Source: Cellvibrio sp. KY-YJ-3
GTDB lineage: Bacteria; Pseudomonadota; Gammaproteobacteria; Pseudomonadales; Cellvibrionaceae
DNA length: 64,000 bases
Assembly (NCBI RefSeq): GCF_008806955.1
Contig: NZ_CP031727.1
Location: forward strand, 1,874,001 to 1,938,000
Direction of reading: 5' to 3'
The position numbers and the translations under genes were made by a program. Under the pieces are notes generated by a model that made no database searches, was not told where the DNA came from, and worked only from the letters and a program-made list of their open reading frames with translations. Within the stretch, counting starts at the first letter, position 1. Every line of letters starts with the position of its first letter. Shown here one piece after another: positions 14,840-24,746 of the stretch.

Positions 14840-16510
14840 ATGTTTGATGCAACCCGCAGAGATATTTTCAAAGCCTGTTTGGCCGGTGCTGTGGCATCGC
14901 CTTTGGCATTGTTGACCAGTGCCCAAGCTGCCTCGCCGCAAACTACCTCATCACTCGCGCCCTGCGTTCCCTACAAACCGCAATGGGGCCGGGGGATTGA
15001 AGGCCAGCGCAAAGCGGATTTGGGCAACGGGACTTATCTCAACCCGATTATTGCGGGTGATCGCCCCGACCCTACCATCCTCAAAGATGGCAATGATTAC
15101 TACATGACCTTTTCGTCGTTCAATACTTACCCCGGCATTGTGCTTTGGCATTCGACGGATTTGGTGAACTGGGCGCCGATTGGTGCGGCCTTAACGCGCA
15201 ATATCGGCACCCTGTGGGCCTTGGATATCTGCAAGCATGGCGACCGCTATTACATTTATATTCCCGCGCTCACCGACGGCAAGCCCTGGTCGACCTATGT
15301 AATTTGGGCGGACGATATCAATGGCCCCTGGAGCGACCCTATCGACCTGAAGATTGAAGGGTGCATCGACCCCGGCCACATGGTGGGTGAAGACGGCAAA
15401 CGTTATTTGTTTGTGAATGGTATCCGCAAAATCCGCCTGACCGATGACGGCTTGGCGACTGACGGCGAGTTGCAAGCGGCCTATAGCCCTTGGGTCTACC
15501 CTGATCACTGGATTGTGGAAAACTTCGCCCCCGAAGGCCCCAAGTTGTTCAAACGCGGCGACTGGTTCTATTTGGTCACGGCGGTGGGCGGCACCGCAGG
15601 CCCCGTCACTGGCCATATGGTGATTGCCGCGCGCTCGCGTTCCATTCACGGTCCTTGGGAGCACTGCCCTCACAACCCCTTGGTGCGCAGTTTATCGGAA
15701 GCCGAACCCTGGTGGTCGCGCGGCCACGCCACTGTGATTGAAGGGCCTTCTGTGGACGGCAAGAGTGGCGATTGGTGGATGGTGTACCACGGCTACGAAA
15801 ACGGTTTTAGAACCCTCGGTCGCCAAGCCTTGCTTGAGCCTATCGAGTGGACGGACGACGGCTGGTTCCACGCCAAAGGCGGTGACTTGTCGCAGCCCAT
15901 CGCCAAACCGCGCCTTGGCAAAACAAGCGCGAGTGGCGCCGCGCTCTCGGACGATTTCTCTCGCAACAAATTTGGCACCCAATGGGCATTTCACAACCCC
16001 GGCGCCAATGAATTAGCGCGGGTAGGCTACGGTAAAAAAGTGCTGGAATTAGCCGCGGCCGGTAATTCACCGGTGGATTCCTCACCACTCACTTGCGGTG
16101 TGGTAGATCGTGCTTATCAAGTGGAGGTGAGCCTTCAACTGGAAGGCGATGCCGAAGCGGGTTTGCTGCTGTTTTACAACCACAAAGCGTTTGTGGGCAT
16201 GGGGTTTACTGCCGAGGCAATTAAAAGTTTCCAATATGCCGAGGAGCAAAGCTGGGCGCGCATCCCGCTAAAAACCCGCAGCTTGCGGATGCGCATCACC
16301 AACGATCATCAGGTCATCACCTACGAATATTCACAAGATGCCGGCGGCACCTGGGTGCGTCACCCCACGCGCATGGAAGTGTCCGGTTTGAACCACAATG
16401 TGTTCGGCGGATTTTTGAGTTTGAGGGTGGGCATTTACTGCGCGGGCAGCGGAAAAGTGCAGCTGCGTGACTTTCAATATCGCGCATTGAGTGAAACCAA
16501 AACGGCCTGA
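14840..16510 (+). CDS. Exported glycoside hydrolase family 43 enzyme
   Basis: A 556-residue beta-xylosidase/alpha-L-arabinofuranosidase-type enzyme. The ATG follows GGGAG. The N-terminus has a twin-arginine-like signal (TRRDIFKACLAGA) ending near AQA (28-30). The five-bladed propeller spans about 65-360, with the general base Asp in AGDRPDPTILKDGNDYYM (about 77), a second Asp in GCIDPGHM (about 177) and the acid Glu in NFAPEGPKLF (about 231). A C-terminal beta-sandwich (about 375-550) resembles the GH43 accessory/DUF1349-like domain. It probably trims side chains of hemicellulose. The membrane AraC protein upstream is a candidate regulator. Confidence 0.9.
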   Translation: MFDATRRDIFKACLAGAVASPLALLTSAQAASPQTTSSLAPCVPYKPQWGRGIEGQRKADLGNGTYLNPIIAGDRPDPTILKDGNDYYMTFSSFNTYPGIVLWHSTDLVNWAPIGAALTRNIGTLWALDICKHGDRYYIYIPALTDGKPWSTYVIWADDINGPWSDPIDLKIEGCIDPGHMVGEDGKRYLFVNGIRKIRLTDDGLATDGELQAAYSPWVYPDHWIVENFAPEGPKLFKRGDWFYLVTAVGGTAGPVTGHMVIAARSRSIHGPWEHCPHNPLVRSLSEAEPWWSRGHATVIEGPSVDGKSGDWWMVYHGYENGFRTLGRQALLEPIEWTDDGWFHAKGGDLSQPIAKPRLGKTSASGAALSDDFSRNKFGTQWAFHNPGANELARVGYGKKVLELAAAGNSPVDSSPLTCGVVDRAYQVEVSLQLEGDAEAGLLLFYNHKAFVGMGFTAEAIKSFQYAEEQSWARIPLKTRSLRMRITNDHQVITYEYSQDAGGTWVRHPTRMEVSGLNHNVFGGFLSLRVGIYCAGSGKVQLRDFQYRALSETKTA

Positions 16511-16711
16511 TTTTTTACGATAGCAAGTATGAAGCAATAACTTGACGGTATTAGGCAAGGTTGCCGCGCTCGGTAGGGATAGATTAACCGTGCAATATCG
16601 TTAAGCGCTCAATCAAAAACCAGCGATACAGTTTGCTGATTGTGGGTTGATCCGCGCCAACGAAATCAAAGAGGCATAGGTCTCTTTGGGTTCCTGACTT
16701 TGGAGATACCG

Positions 16712-17740
16712 ATGAAAAAGCTAATTCTGTCGCTGGCATTAATGGTCAGCTCATTTACTGCAATAGGAGCTGATATGTCCCATGGTGCAAACAATTTTTA
16801 TAAAAGTGACAAGGTAACCGAGCAGAAGGTGACCTTCAAAAATCAATACCAGATGAACGTCGCCGGGAATCTTTATCTTCCCAAAAATACTAATCCAAAC
16901 ACCAAAAGCCCCGCGATTATTGTCGGCCACCCGATGGGCGCGGTTAAAGAACAAAGTTCTAATTTGTATGCGCAAAAGCTCGCGGAACAGGGCTTTGTTA
17001 CCTTGTCTCTGGATTTGTCTTTTTGGGGTGAAAGTGAAGGCCTGCCGCGCAATGCTGTCGCGCCGGATATTTACGCCGAGGACTTTAGCGCGGCAGTGGA
17101 TTTTTTGGGCACCCGCGCGTTTGTTGATCGCAATCGCATTGGAGTAATTGGTATTTGCGGCAGCGGCAGTTTTGTTATCAGTGCCGCTAAAATAGACCCG
17201 CGCATGAAAGCCATTGCCACCGTCAGCATGTACGACATGGGCTCAGCCAATCGCAATGCATTAAATCACTCGCAAACACTGGCGCAGCGTAAACAGATTA
17301 TTGCAGCCGCTGCCGAGCAGCGTTACGTGGAATTTACCGGCGGCGTAATGCAGTACACCGGTGGCACCGTACTTGAATTAACGGCAGACACGCACCCGAT
17401 TCAGCGCGAGTTTTATGATTTTTATCGCACACCGCGCGGTGAATTCACACCTGCAGGCGCGTCCGCGCAAACCACCACTCGCCCAACACTCACCAGTAAT
17501 ATCAAGTTCATGAACTTCTACCCGTTCAATGACATAGATACGATTTCACCGCGCCCGATGTTGTTCATCACCGGCGCTGAAGCGCACTCCCGTGAGTTCA
17601 GTGAAGCGGCCTATGGGTTGGCGGGTCAGCCCAAAGAGCTGGTCAAAATTCCCGGCGCTGGTCATGTGGACCTTTACGATCGTGTCGAGTTAATTCCATT
17701 TGAAAAATTAACCCGTTTCTTCCGCGAAAATTTGCAATAG
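16712..17740 (+). CDS. Exported alpha/beta hydrolase (dienelactone hydrolase/YcjY-like)
   Basis: A 342-residue alpha/beta-hydrolase. The ATG at 16712 follows GGAGATACCG and begins a signal peptide (MKKLILSLALMVSSFTAIGA); the longer frame from 16640 is not needed. Features: NLYLPKN strand, the oxyanion segment GHPMGAVKEQSS, and the elbow GVIGICGSGSF, where a Cys (about 149) stands at the nucleophile position as in dienelactone hydrolases and YcjY relatives. Acid and His are in FITGAEAHSREFSE and GAGHVDLYD near the end. Substrate unknown. It is followed 7 bp later by the MFS exporter gene, so the two are likely cotranscribed. Confidence 0.85.
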   Translation: MKKLILSLALMVSSFTAIGADMSHGANNFYKSDKVTEQKVTFKNQYQMNVAGNLYLPKNTNPNTKSPAIIVGHPMGAVKEQSSNLYAQKLAEQGFVTLSLDLSFWGESEGLPRNAVAPDIYAEDFSAAVDFLGTRAFVDRNRIGVIGICGSGSFVISAAKIDPRMKAIATVSMYDMGSANRNALNHSQTLAQRKQIIAAAAEQRYVEFTGGVMQYTGGTVLELTADTHPIQREFYDFYRTPRGEFTPAGASAQTTTRPTLTSNIKFMNFYPFNDIDTISPRPMLFITGAEAHSREFSEAAYGLAGQPKELVKIPGAGHVDLYDRVELIPFEKLTRFFRENLQ

Positions 17741-17747
17741 GTCGGTG

Positions 17748-18950
17748 ATGACTAACTCAACCAAACCTTCATGGAGCGCAGTGTGGGCTATGTCACTCTG
17801 CGCGATGGTATTGATCGCGGCAGAATTTTTACCGGTCAGTCTGCTAACACCCATGGCGGCTGATCTTGCGATTACCGAAGGGCAAGCGGGGCAGACTATC
17901 GCCATCTCGGGATTTTTTGCTTTGCTAACCAGCTTGTTATTAACCTCGGTGATCGGCAATACAGATCGGCGCCGCCTGCTGTTATTTTTTACCGCGTTAC
18001 TCGCCATTTCGGCGGCGCTGGTTGCACTCTCATCCAATGTGTTTTTAATTCTGTGTGGGCGCGCCCTGCTGGGAATTTGTATTGGCGGATTCTGGTCGAT
18101 GTCGGCGGCGGTTGTTATGCGCCTTGTTCCTGAAAATGCCATTCCCAAAGCCTTGGCTATTCTTAATGGGGGCAATGCGCTGGCAATGACCATTGCAGCA
18201 CCTCTGGGCAGTTTTCTCGGCGGAATCATTGGTTGGCGCGGTGCCTTTTTTTGTATTCTACCCATCGCCCTGATTGCATTTATTTGGCAGTGGTACAGCG
18301 TGCCTTCGCTGCCATCACAACCTGCGCGTTTGCAACAAAAATCCGCAAACAATGTGTTTATGTTGTTAACCCGGTGGCCGGTTGTGTTGGGCATGTTGTC
18401 GGTGCTGTTATTTTTTATCGGGCAATTTGCGTTGTTTACTTATTTGCGCCCATTTTTGGAAATAGTGACGGGTGTTGATGTCGGGCAATTATCGCTGCTG
18501 TTATTAGTCATGGGGTTTTGTGGGCTTATAGGAACCTTGGTGGTAGGGCGGCTGTTAAAAAATCGGCTATACAGCATTTTAGTTGCCACGCCTTTTTTTA
18601 TGATGCTCACCGCGCTTGCATTAATTTTATTGGGCGCATCCTTGGTGGCTACATTTATGCTGATTGCGCTCTGGGGATTTTTCGCCACCGCCGCTCCAGT
18701 CGCCTGGTGGACCTGGCTCAGTAAAACCTTACCTGATTCTGCGGAAGCAGGCGGTGGATTAATGGTGGCAGTGATTCAATTAGCGATCACCTTGGGTGCT
18801 GCAACGGGCGGTTGGGTATTTGATGCCTACGGTATTGCCAGCAGTTTTAGCCTGAGTGCAGTGATTCTTTTCAGCGCGAGTCTGATGGCTTTTATCACCT
18901 GGAAACAGGTCACGCAGAAAGACGCTCATGCACAACCGACGCATGCATGA
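17748..18950 (+). CDS. MFS transporter, AraJ/YdhP-like exporter
   Basis: A 12-helix major facilitator of 400 residues. The start is the ATG at 17748 (GTG at 17745 is equally in frame). The loop GNTDRRRLLLFF between helices 2 and 3, and GRALLGICIGGFWSM in helix 4, are typical of the DHA1 drug/arabinose efflux group. It follows the alpha/beta hydrolase by 7 bp and precedes an AraC regulator, so the set may detoxify or export a small molecule modified by the hydrolase. Confidence 0.88.
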   Translation: MTNSTKPSWSAVWAMSLCAMVLIAAEFLPVSLLTPMAADLAITEGQAGQTIAISGFFALLTSLLLTSVIGNTDRRRLLLFFTALLAISAALVALSSNVFLILCGRALLGICIGGFWSMSAAVVMRLVPENAIPKALAILNGGNALAMTIAAPLGSFLGGIIGWRGAFFCILPIALIAFIWQWYSVPSLPSQPARLQQKSANNVFMLLTRWPVVLGMLSVLLFFIGQFALFTYLRPFLEIVTGVDVGQLSLLLLVMGFCGLIGTLVVGRLLKNRLYSILVATPFFMMLTALALILLGASLVATFMLIALWGFFATAAPVAWWTWLSKTLPDSAEAGGGLMVAVIQLAITLGAATGGWVFDAYGIASSFSLSAVILFSASLMAFITWKQVTQKDAHAQPTHA

Positions 18951-19000
18951 AATCTACTTTTTATTTTTTGTAGTTGAATAAATACAAGAGACGGCCATCT

Positions 19001-19900
19001 ATGAATACCGACAACGCTCCCGATCTGAAGGCAATTGCCCGGCTCGCACAATTGATTGCGACTTATGCACCGCACGACGGCTGCTTTGATTTACCGATTC
19101 CCGGTGTCAGAGTATTTCGTAGTTCAGCGGTGGATGCAGAACCCATTAATGTGATGAGTCAGGCGGGAATTTGTTTGGTTGCACAAGGAGCCAAGCGCAT
19201 TATTTTGGGCGACAAAATCTACGAATATGATCCATCGCGCATGGTGGTTTATTCCATGGCATTACCGGTGGAGGCGCGCGTAGTGGAAGCGAGCAGGCGC
19301 GAACCTTATTTGTGTTTGGTGATGGACATGTCGCCACAAAAAATTGCCGGCTTGATGCAAAAAGTATTTCCGCGTGGCCTGCCCAAAACAAGTGATGCCA
19401 ATGGCATTCACGTAGGCCACTCGGATCAACATATTGTTGCTGCCGCGACTCGCTTGATTGAATTACTGCGCACGCCCAAAGAACTGCAATTGCTATCTGA
19501 ATTAGTATTGGATGAAATTTTTATTCGTTTACTTTGCAGCCCGCTGGGTGCATCAGTTGCGCAAATAGGCGCAGCGGAATCCAAAACCTGGAAAATTGTA
19601 AAAGCAATTTCATGGATCAGGGAAAACTATGCTGAGCTGCTGAACATTGAAGAGCTGGCACGCTTTGTCAACATGAGTGAATCCTCCTTCCATCGCCATT
19701 TTAAATCCATCACTTCCATGAGCCCGGTGCAATTCCAAAAAGCCCTGCGCTTACAAGAAGCCAAAAGTCTGATGTTGTCTGAAATGATGGATGCAACCAC
19801 CGCCAGCTTGCGCGTAGGCTACGCCAGCCCATCACAATTCAGTCGCGAATATTCACGTTATTTTGGCAGGCCGCCCGCGCAAGATGTAAAAACCAGATAA
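19001..19900 (+). CDS. AraC-family regulator with AraC_N (cupin-like) domain
   Basis: A 299-residue regulator. The ATG at 19001 is preceded by GAGACGG; the upstream TTG at 18974 is not needed. Residues about 25-185 form the AraC_N type II domain (GICLVAQGAKRIILGDKIYEY is typical), and the last 100 residues the double HTH (IEELARFVNMSESSFHRHFK, LRVGYASPSQFSREYSRYFG). It lies 50 bp after the MFS gene and 16 bp before the cyclophilin-like gene, so it probably regulates its own cluster. Confidence 0.9.
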   Translation: MNTDNAPDLKAIARLAQLIATYAPHDGCFDLPIPGVRVFRSSAVDAEPINVMSQAGICLVAQGAKRIILGDKIYEYDPSRMVVYSMALPVEARVVEASRREPYLCLVMDMSPQKIAGLMQKVFPRGLPKTSDANGIHVGHSDQHIVAAATRLIELLRTPKELQLLSELVLDEIFIRLLCSPLGASVAQIGAAESKTWKIVKAISWIRENYAELLNIEELARFVNMSESSFHRHFKSITSMSPVQFQKALRLQEAKSLMLSEMMDATTASLRVGYASPSQFSREYSRYFGRPPAQDVKTR

Positions 19901-19916
19901 GTTTTTTGGAGACAGT

Positions 19917-20357
19917 ATGAAACTGTTTATAAGTTGGAAAACAACAAGCCTGCTGCTATTAACAGTGCTGTTATTCAGTGTGAACGCGCGGAGTGAAACC
20001 ATGAAAATTAGTATCACCATTAATGATGGAACCGTAATTAATGCAACCCTGCTCGACAATGACACAGCGCGGGATTTTGTAGCGCTACTGCCACTGACTT
20101 TAACGCTCACTGATTACAACAATACTGAAAAAATCAGCGACCTCCCGAAAAAAATCAGCCGCAAAGGCGCCCCATCAACCATGACACCCAAAGTGGGCGA
20201 TATTGCCTATTACGCCCCGTGGGGCAACCTCGCAATTTATTACCGCGACTTCGGTGACTCGCCGGGTTTGATCAAACTGGGTGCTATCGACGGCGATGGT
20301 ATAGCGGCGCTAAAAGTCGCGGGTGACCTTCAAGTTATTATCGAACGACAACAATAA
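19917..20357 (+). CDS. Exported cyclophilin-like fold protein
   Basis: A 146-residue protein with a signal peptide (about 1-27) and a small cyclophilin-like barrel: MKISITINDGTVINATLLDN, ARDFVALLPLTLTLTDY, GDIAYYAPWGNLAIYYRDF and LIKLGAIDG, the signature order of the Cyclophil_like2 family. Members bind small ligands or have unknown roles and lack evident isomerase residues. It is the last gene of the hydrolase-MFS-AraC group, 16 bp after the regulator, with an apparent GGAG ribosome site. Confidence 0.82.
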   Translation: MKLFISWKTTSLLLLTVLLFSVNARSETMKISITINDGTVINATLLDNDTARDFVALLPLTLTLTDYNNTEKISDLPKKISRKGAPSTMTPKVGDIAYYAPWGNLAIYYRDFGDSPGLIKLGAIDGDGIAALKVAGDLQVIIERQQ

Positions 20358-20477
20358 ATCACCGCTGTTGCATTTTTCTGGCATCAATATTTGCATTTTG
20401 AACTCCTACTTTTTTCCTTTCCTATACTGACAGGGCTTAACTTTGCTCAGGGAAAATCCAAGTAGGAGGATGTACCG

Positions 20478-22664
20478 ATGAAGTGCCCTGCCAAATTCCC
20501 CAATGAATCTGCACGTTTAAACGCTTTAGCTGATTATGGGTTGGATCAAGAGCAGATGCTGCAAAGCCTGGACCCGGTGGTGCGTATTGCATCGCGCATG
20601 TTTGATATGCCGGTGGCTGCCGTCAACATGATTGGTAGCGATCACGTTTTTTTCGCCGCCAGTGTGGGCGTGGGTGACGTGGATATGCGCCGCGACGTAT
20701 CTTTTTGCGCCCATGCTATTACCCAGTCCGATGTGATGGTGGTGCCCGATGCCACTCTCGATGAGCGCTTTCACGATAATCCGCTGGTAGTCGGGGAGGC
20801 CAATCTGCGCTTTTATGCCGGTGTGCCCTTGCTCTCGCCCGACGGCTTGGCATTGGGGGCGCTCTGCGTGATCGATGATCGCCCCCATAGCGATTTCTCC
20901 CGGGAGGATCGGCAGCGGTTGTTGGAGCTGGCAAAAATGGCGGCGGATCGCTTGGAATTGCGGCGCATTGAAGTCTCCACAGAGCGAAGCCGGCCACCAT
21001 TTCATGAATATGCGGGCAGCTCGTCCTCGGCGGTTATTTGGTTCGATGAGCAGTTGCAAATTATCGAGTGGAATAATGCGGCGGCAGAGGTGAGTGGTTA
21101 TAAGTTGGAAGATAAAAATGCCCTGCAATTTGACTTGTTGTTACCCGAGCGCGATCGCGCCCATTTTCGTGCACTCATCACTCAAGCGATTGATGCCTAC
21201 TCTCTCGACCAAATTAATATTCCCACTGAAGTAACCGGGCTGCGTAAAGACGGCAGCGAATTTCGTTTTAGCTTTGCGCTTTTTGGTTGGCGCGATGGCG
21301 GCCATATGAAATTTGAAGCTGTACTCAAAGACCTGAGTGCGCAGCAGCGCGAAGAGGAAGCCTTGCGCCAGCAGGCTAATATCGATGGGCTTACGGGGCT
21401 TGCGAATCGCGGAAAATTTTATCGCAGCGTAGAAGAAATATTAATTAGCCCCGCACCGGCTACCGTGCTGATGATTGACCTCGATGGATTTAAAGATGTT
21501 AACGATACGCTCGGCCACACTCTGGGCGATGCCATTTTGTGCGAAGTGGCCAACCGTTTATCGCAACTGGTGAGCAGTGAAGATCTGGTGGCGCGAATTG
21601 GTGGCGATGAATTTGCGATACTCCTGGCGAATGTGACCGATGCCGCCACTGCTATGCACGTGGCCGATGCCGTGCTTGCCGCCATTGCGCAACCAATTAA
21701 TGTCGATGGCAATGAGGTTCGGGTAGCGGCGAGTTGCGGTGTAGCGCTCGCACCTACGCAGGCGCAAGAAGCGCTGGAATTGGTCGGTAATGCTGACCTG
21801 GCATTATTTAAAGCAAAGAGTAACGGGCGCGGGCGGGTATTCCTGTTTGTGCCCGCCCTGCGCATGGAGGCCATGGCGCGGCGGCTGTATGGGCTTGAAT
21901 TGCATCGCGCGGTGGATAAAGGCGAATTCCTGTTGTTCTATCAACCACAAATCAATATGGCGGATGGCACCATCACCGGCGCCGAAGCCTTAATTCGCTG
22001 GCTTCACCCCGAGCGCGGTTTGTTAACTCCCGCAGCATTTTTACCTGCACTCGAAGGTGGCCCACTGGCGGCCACGGTTGGTTAATGGATTCTGGATGAA
22101 GCCTGCGCCCAAGCTGCATATTGGCGCCGCAGTGGCGCGCCGGAATTTCGCATTGGCGTCAACCTGTGCAGCGCACAATTTCGCGTGGGGGATTTAGCCG
22201 CAGAGGTGATGGAAACCTTGGCGCGCCATGGGCTGCCGGCGGAAGCGCTTGAACTGGAAGTGACCGAAAATATCGTGCTCGATAACGACGATATTGTGCT
22301 GGAAATTTTGCAGCGTTTGCATCAACAGGGGGTAGGCATTGCGTTCGATGATTTTGGAACGGGTTACGCATCCCTCAGCTTGTTAAAAACTTACCCGCTA
22401 TCGCGCATTAAAATTGACCAATCATTTGTGCGAGGAATTTTAACCTCCAAGCGCGACGCCTCAGTGGTGCGCGCAATTATAGATATGGCGCGCAATTTTG
22501 ATCTGGAAGTCATCGCCGAAGGTATTGAAACCCAGGCCGAATACAATTACCTGCGCCGTGAACAATGCGATGAAGGTCAGGGCTATCTTTTTGGCGCTCC
22601 CATGCCAGTGTCACAATTCGAATTGTTATTGGGGATCGGCAGTTCACTCAAGGCAATTGCCTAG
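20478..22664 (+). pseudogene. GAF-PAS-GGDEF-EAL protein interrupted by an in-frame TAA
   Basis: One reading frame of 728 codons encodes a complete c-di-GMP turnover protein except for a TAA at 22083-22085 (codon 536). AGGAGG precedes the ATG. Domains: GAF (about 25-165), PAS (about 180-295), GGDEF (about 300-460, RIGGDEF intact) and EAL (from about 470, with GAEALIRW). The stop falls after GPLAATVG and is followed in frame by WILDEACAQA, exactly where relatives read G-E/R-W-V/I-L, so a one-base change of a Glu, Gln or Lys codon explains it. Downstream EAL motifs (LEVTENIV, FDDFGTGYASL, IAEGIETQAE) are intact. The truncated product would keep GAF, PAS and GGDEF but have no working EAL domain. 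A sequencing error is the alternative. Confidence 0.85.
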
Positions 22665-22677
22665 CGGTTTGTAATTT

Positions 22678-23169
22678 TTATTGGTTAATTATTTTCTGCC
22701 AGTAACCCACATCAAGCCACTGGCCAAACTTGCGGCCCACTTCGGAAAAGTGGGCGACTTTTTTAAAGCCAAAAAATTCATGTAGTTGTTCGCTGCTTTC
22801 ATTGGGTAAGGCGATACAGCCAAGAGCAACATGACAATTTAATTGTTTTAACTCATCGAGCAGCGCGGCATAAAGCGCTTTCCCATAACCTTTGCGCGCC
22901 AAACCGTTTGCCAAATAAATCGTCACCTCTACGGTGTTCTTGTAGGCCGCGCGTTCTTTCCATTTGGTTGCGTAAGCATAACCCACCACCTCGCCATCGA
23001 CCTCGCACACCAACCAAGGGTATTCCTGGGTGTACGCGGCTATCCGGCTCGCCATTGTGGAAGTTGTCAGCGGTGTTTCTTCAAACGTAATCACGGTATT
23101 GCTGATGTAATAGTTGTAAATCCCACAGATTTTTTCAGCGTCTTTCGGTTCATAGGGGCGAATAAGCAT
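22678..23169 (-). CDS. GNAT acetyltransferase, phosphinothricin acetyltransferase-like
   Basis: A 163-residue N-acetyltransferase using acetyl-CoA. It opens with MLIRPYEPKDAEKICGIYNYY and has TFEETPLT, VVGYAYATKWKERAAY, the acetyl-CoA loop ARKGYGKALYAALL and FFGFKKVAHFSEVGRKFG, all characteristic of the Pat/Bar/YncA branch that acetylates phosphinothricin, methionine sulfoximine or similar amino compounds. It is convergent with the broken GGDEF-EAL gene. Confidence 0.88.
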   Translation of the reverse strand: MLIRPYEPKDAEKICGIYNYYISNTVITFEETPLTTSTMASRIAAYTQEYPWLVCEVDGEVVGYAYATKWKERAAYKNTVEVTIYLANGLARKGYGKALYAALLDELKQLNCHVALGCIALPNESSEQLHEFFGFKKVAHFSEVGRKFGQWLDVGYWQKIINQ

Positions 23170-23234
23170 TTTTCTATTCCATAGGGCGACTGTTGTTGAA
23201 ATCTATGCGAGGACATCTTTTTTCTATTGTTCTT

Positions 23235-24434
23235 TTATAAATTTTCCACCGCCATTGAAGTCACTTCAATATCTTCTTTATTGACCGCATAACTCACCCA
23301 TACACGGTTATTCCACACAATACTTTTGGGGTAACTGTAGCCGGTGCGTTTGTATTTTCCTGCATACAGCATAGGTGGCAATTCGGATTCGCTGCGCAGC
23401 AGGTAGGCTTTATCAAACAGTTGACCGTCGCTGCTTAAAGTAATGGTGAGAGGTGCGCGGTTTTTGGTTCCGCTGGGGTTATTAATTAAAAAAGCGCGGC
23501 CATCGGGTAGGTTGCCTGCGCTTTGTTTGGCGCGGGAGTCGGGCATGTTGGTGGCGGTGGGTTTGGTCCAGGTTTTTCCGTTGTCGTTACTGCGCGCTGC
23601 CAACAGGGTGAAGCTGCTGCCTTGATCGCGAAATACCATCACTGGTTGCTGTTGTTTTAGTTGTTTGGTTAAAAACCAACTGGGTTCTAACTCGCGGCTT
23701 ATGCCCGGTTGATGTGGCAAGTTTTCCATCTCGCCTTGCGTCCAGCCACTAAGCCCTGTTACATCATCCGTATAAAACGGTTTGGCAATTAAACCCGGTT
23801 GATGATGAATCGCGGTAAGAATTCTGCCGTTAGGTAATTGTTTTAAATCCTGCTCAATAACACCTGCCACCGGTTTACCGGCGTAGTCCAGCAACGGTTT
23901 TGGTTTGGACCAATGGCTACCATCGCGGCTGGTAATGTATTCCACATAACCCGCTTTAGGCTGCAAGCCCTGTGGCCACACATTAATAAATGCCACTAAT
24001 GTATCGCCATAACGCCACCAGCCACCGTTAGTCACCAACGCATCAGTGCGCGCCGCAACTAATTGTTGCGGCTCACTCCAGTCATTGCCGTTGCTACTAC
24101 GGCTGTACAGAATTTTGGTTTCAGGTGCATCTTCATCCTGCTGCGAACTTTGCCACTGAATAAATAATTCGCCGTTAAATGCAAACAACACCGCGCCGTG
24201 ATTATATTGCGCGCTGCCGGCTTTGGCTTTAAATACCAAGTGATGTGCTATTTGCGCCGGTTTTTGCAAACCCAAGGTATTTGGCTGGGATTGATCAAAT
24301 ACGTTATTTGCCACTTGCAGTACTGCAATATTTGTTTCGGTATTGTTTGTTTTTGTGTCATTCGTCGCAGTGCTGGATTGCAGTGAGCAAGCAGTAAGCA
24401 GAAAAAGTAAAAAACCGGCAACAACATAATTCAT
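23235..24434 (-). CDS. Sialidase-like (BNR-repeat) lipoprotein
   Basis: A 399-residue secreted lipoprotein. The ATG at 24434 (MNYVVAGF) puts the lipobox LTAC at the end of a standard signal; the ATG at 24458 is possible but adds a polar leader. Three Asp-box-like repeats can be read: RSSNGNDWSEP, TSRDGSHWSKP and RSNDNGKTWTKP, followed by NLPDGRAFLINNPSGTKNR as in six-bladed sialidase/BNR propellers. It could be an exo-glycosidase or a surface glycan-binding protein; the arginine triad was not assigned with confidence. Confidence 0.75.
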   Translation of the reverse strand: MNYVVAGFLLFLLTACSLQSSTATNDTKTNNTETNIAVLQVANNVFDQSQPNTLGLQKPAQIAHHLVFKAKAGSAQYNHGAVLFAFNGELFIQWQSSQQDEDAPETKILYSRSSNGNDWSEPQQLVAARTDALVTNGGWWRYGDTLVAFINVWPQGLQPKAGYVEYITSRDGSHWSKPKPLLDYAGKPVAGVIEQDLKQLPNGRILTAIHHQPGLIAKPFYTDDVTGLSGWTQGEMENLPHQPGISRELEPSWFLTKQLKQQQPVMVFRDQGSSFTLLAARSNDNGKTWTKPTATNMPDSRAKQSAGNLPDGRAFLINNPSGTKNRAPLTITLSSDGQLFDKAYLLRSESELPPMLYAGKYKRTGYSYPKSIVWNNRVWVSYAVNKEDIEVTSMAVENL

Positions 24435-24461
24435 TTCGATATTTCCATTGTTTAGCATTAA

Positions 24462-24746
24462 TCAGGCAACAATCAAAACCCCATCCACTTGCACCACCGT
24501 TTTCGCTTCTGAGCGCTCGATCATTTTTACAATCGCCGATTGAATAACTTCATCCTCACGTGCATCTATTTTGCTGGAGAAACGTTCCACTTGAGTATCG
24601 GCGCCTTCCTCTAATACAAACTCTATCGCCACTTCATCGGCATGGCTGGTGGTTTTACCGTAGTAAGTTAATGATATTTTTGGGTAACCCTGAAAGCCCA
24701 TTTTTGCTCTTTTGGCGATACGTTTTTTTGATTTATCTAAATTCAT
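24462..24746 (-). CDS. Small conserved protein of unknown function next to RNase H
   Basis: A 94-residue basic-to-acidic soluble protein (MNLDKSKKRIAKRAKMGFQG at the start). It overlaps the end of the RNase H frame by 14 bp, so the two are cotranscribed and probably coupled. The C-terminal half (EDEVIQSAIVKMIERSEAKT) looks helical. I recognise no named domain. Confidence 0.7.
   Translation of the reverse strand: MNLDKSKKRIAKRAKMGFQGYPKISLTYYGKTTSHADEVAIEFVLEEGADTQVERFSSKIDAREDEVIQSAIVKMIERSEAKTVVQVDGVLIVA

Noticed and set aside
14231-14941. 236-codon open frame on the minus strand across the hotdog gene
   Set aside because: It covers the hotdog-fold gene and the start of GH43, which have real family motifs; its own translation has no recognisable domain.
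17708-18394. 228-codon minus-strand frame opposite the MFS transporter
   Set aside because: Low-complexity basic translation antisense to clear transmembrane helices of the transporter.
20526-21128. 200-codon minus-strand frame inside the GAF/PAS gene
   Set aside because: His/Arg-rich shadow of the coding strand with no family resemblance.
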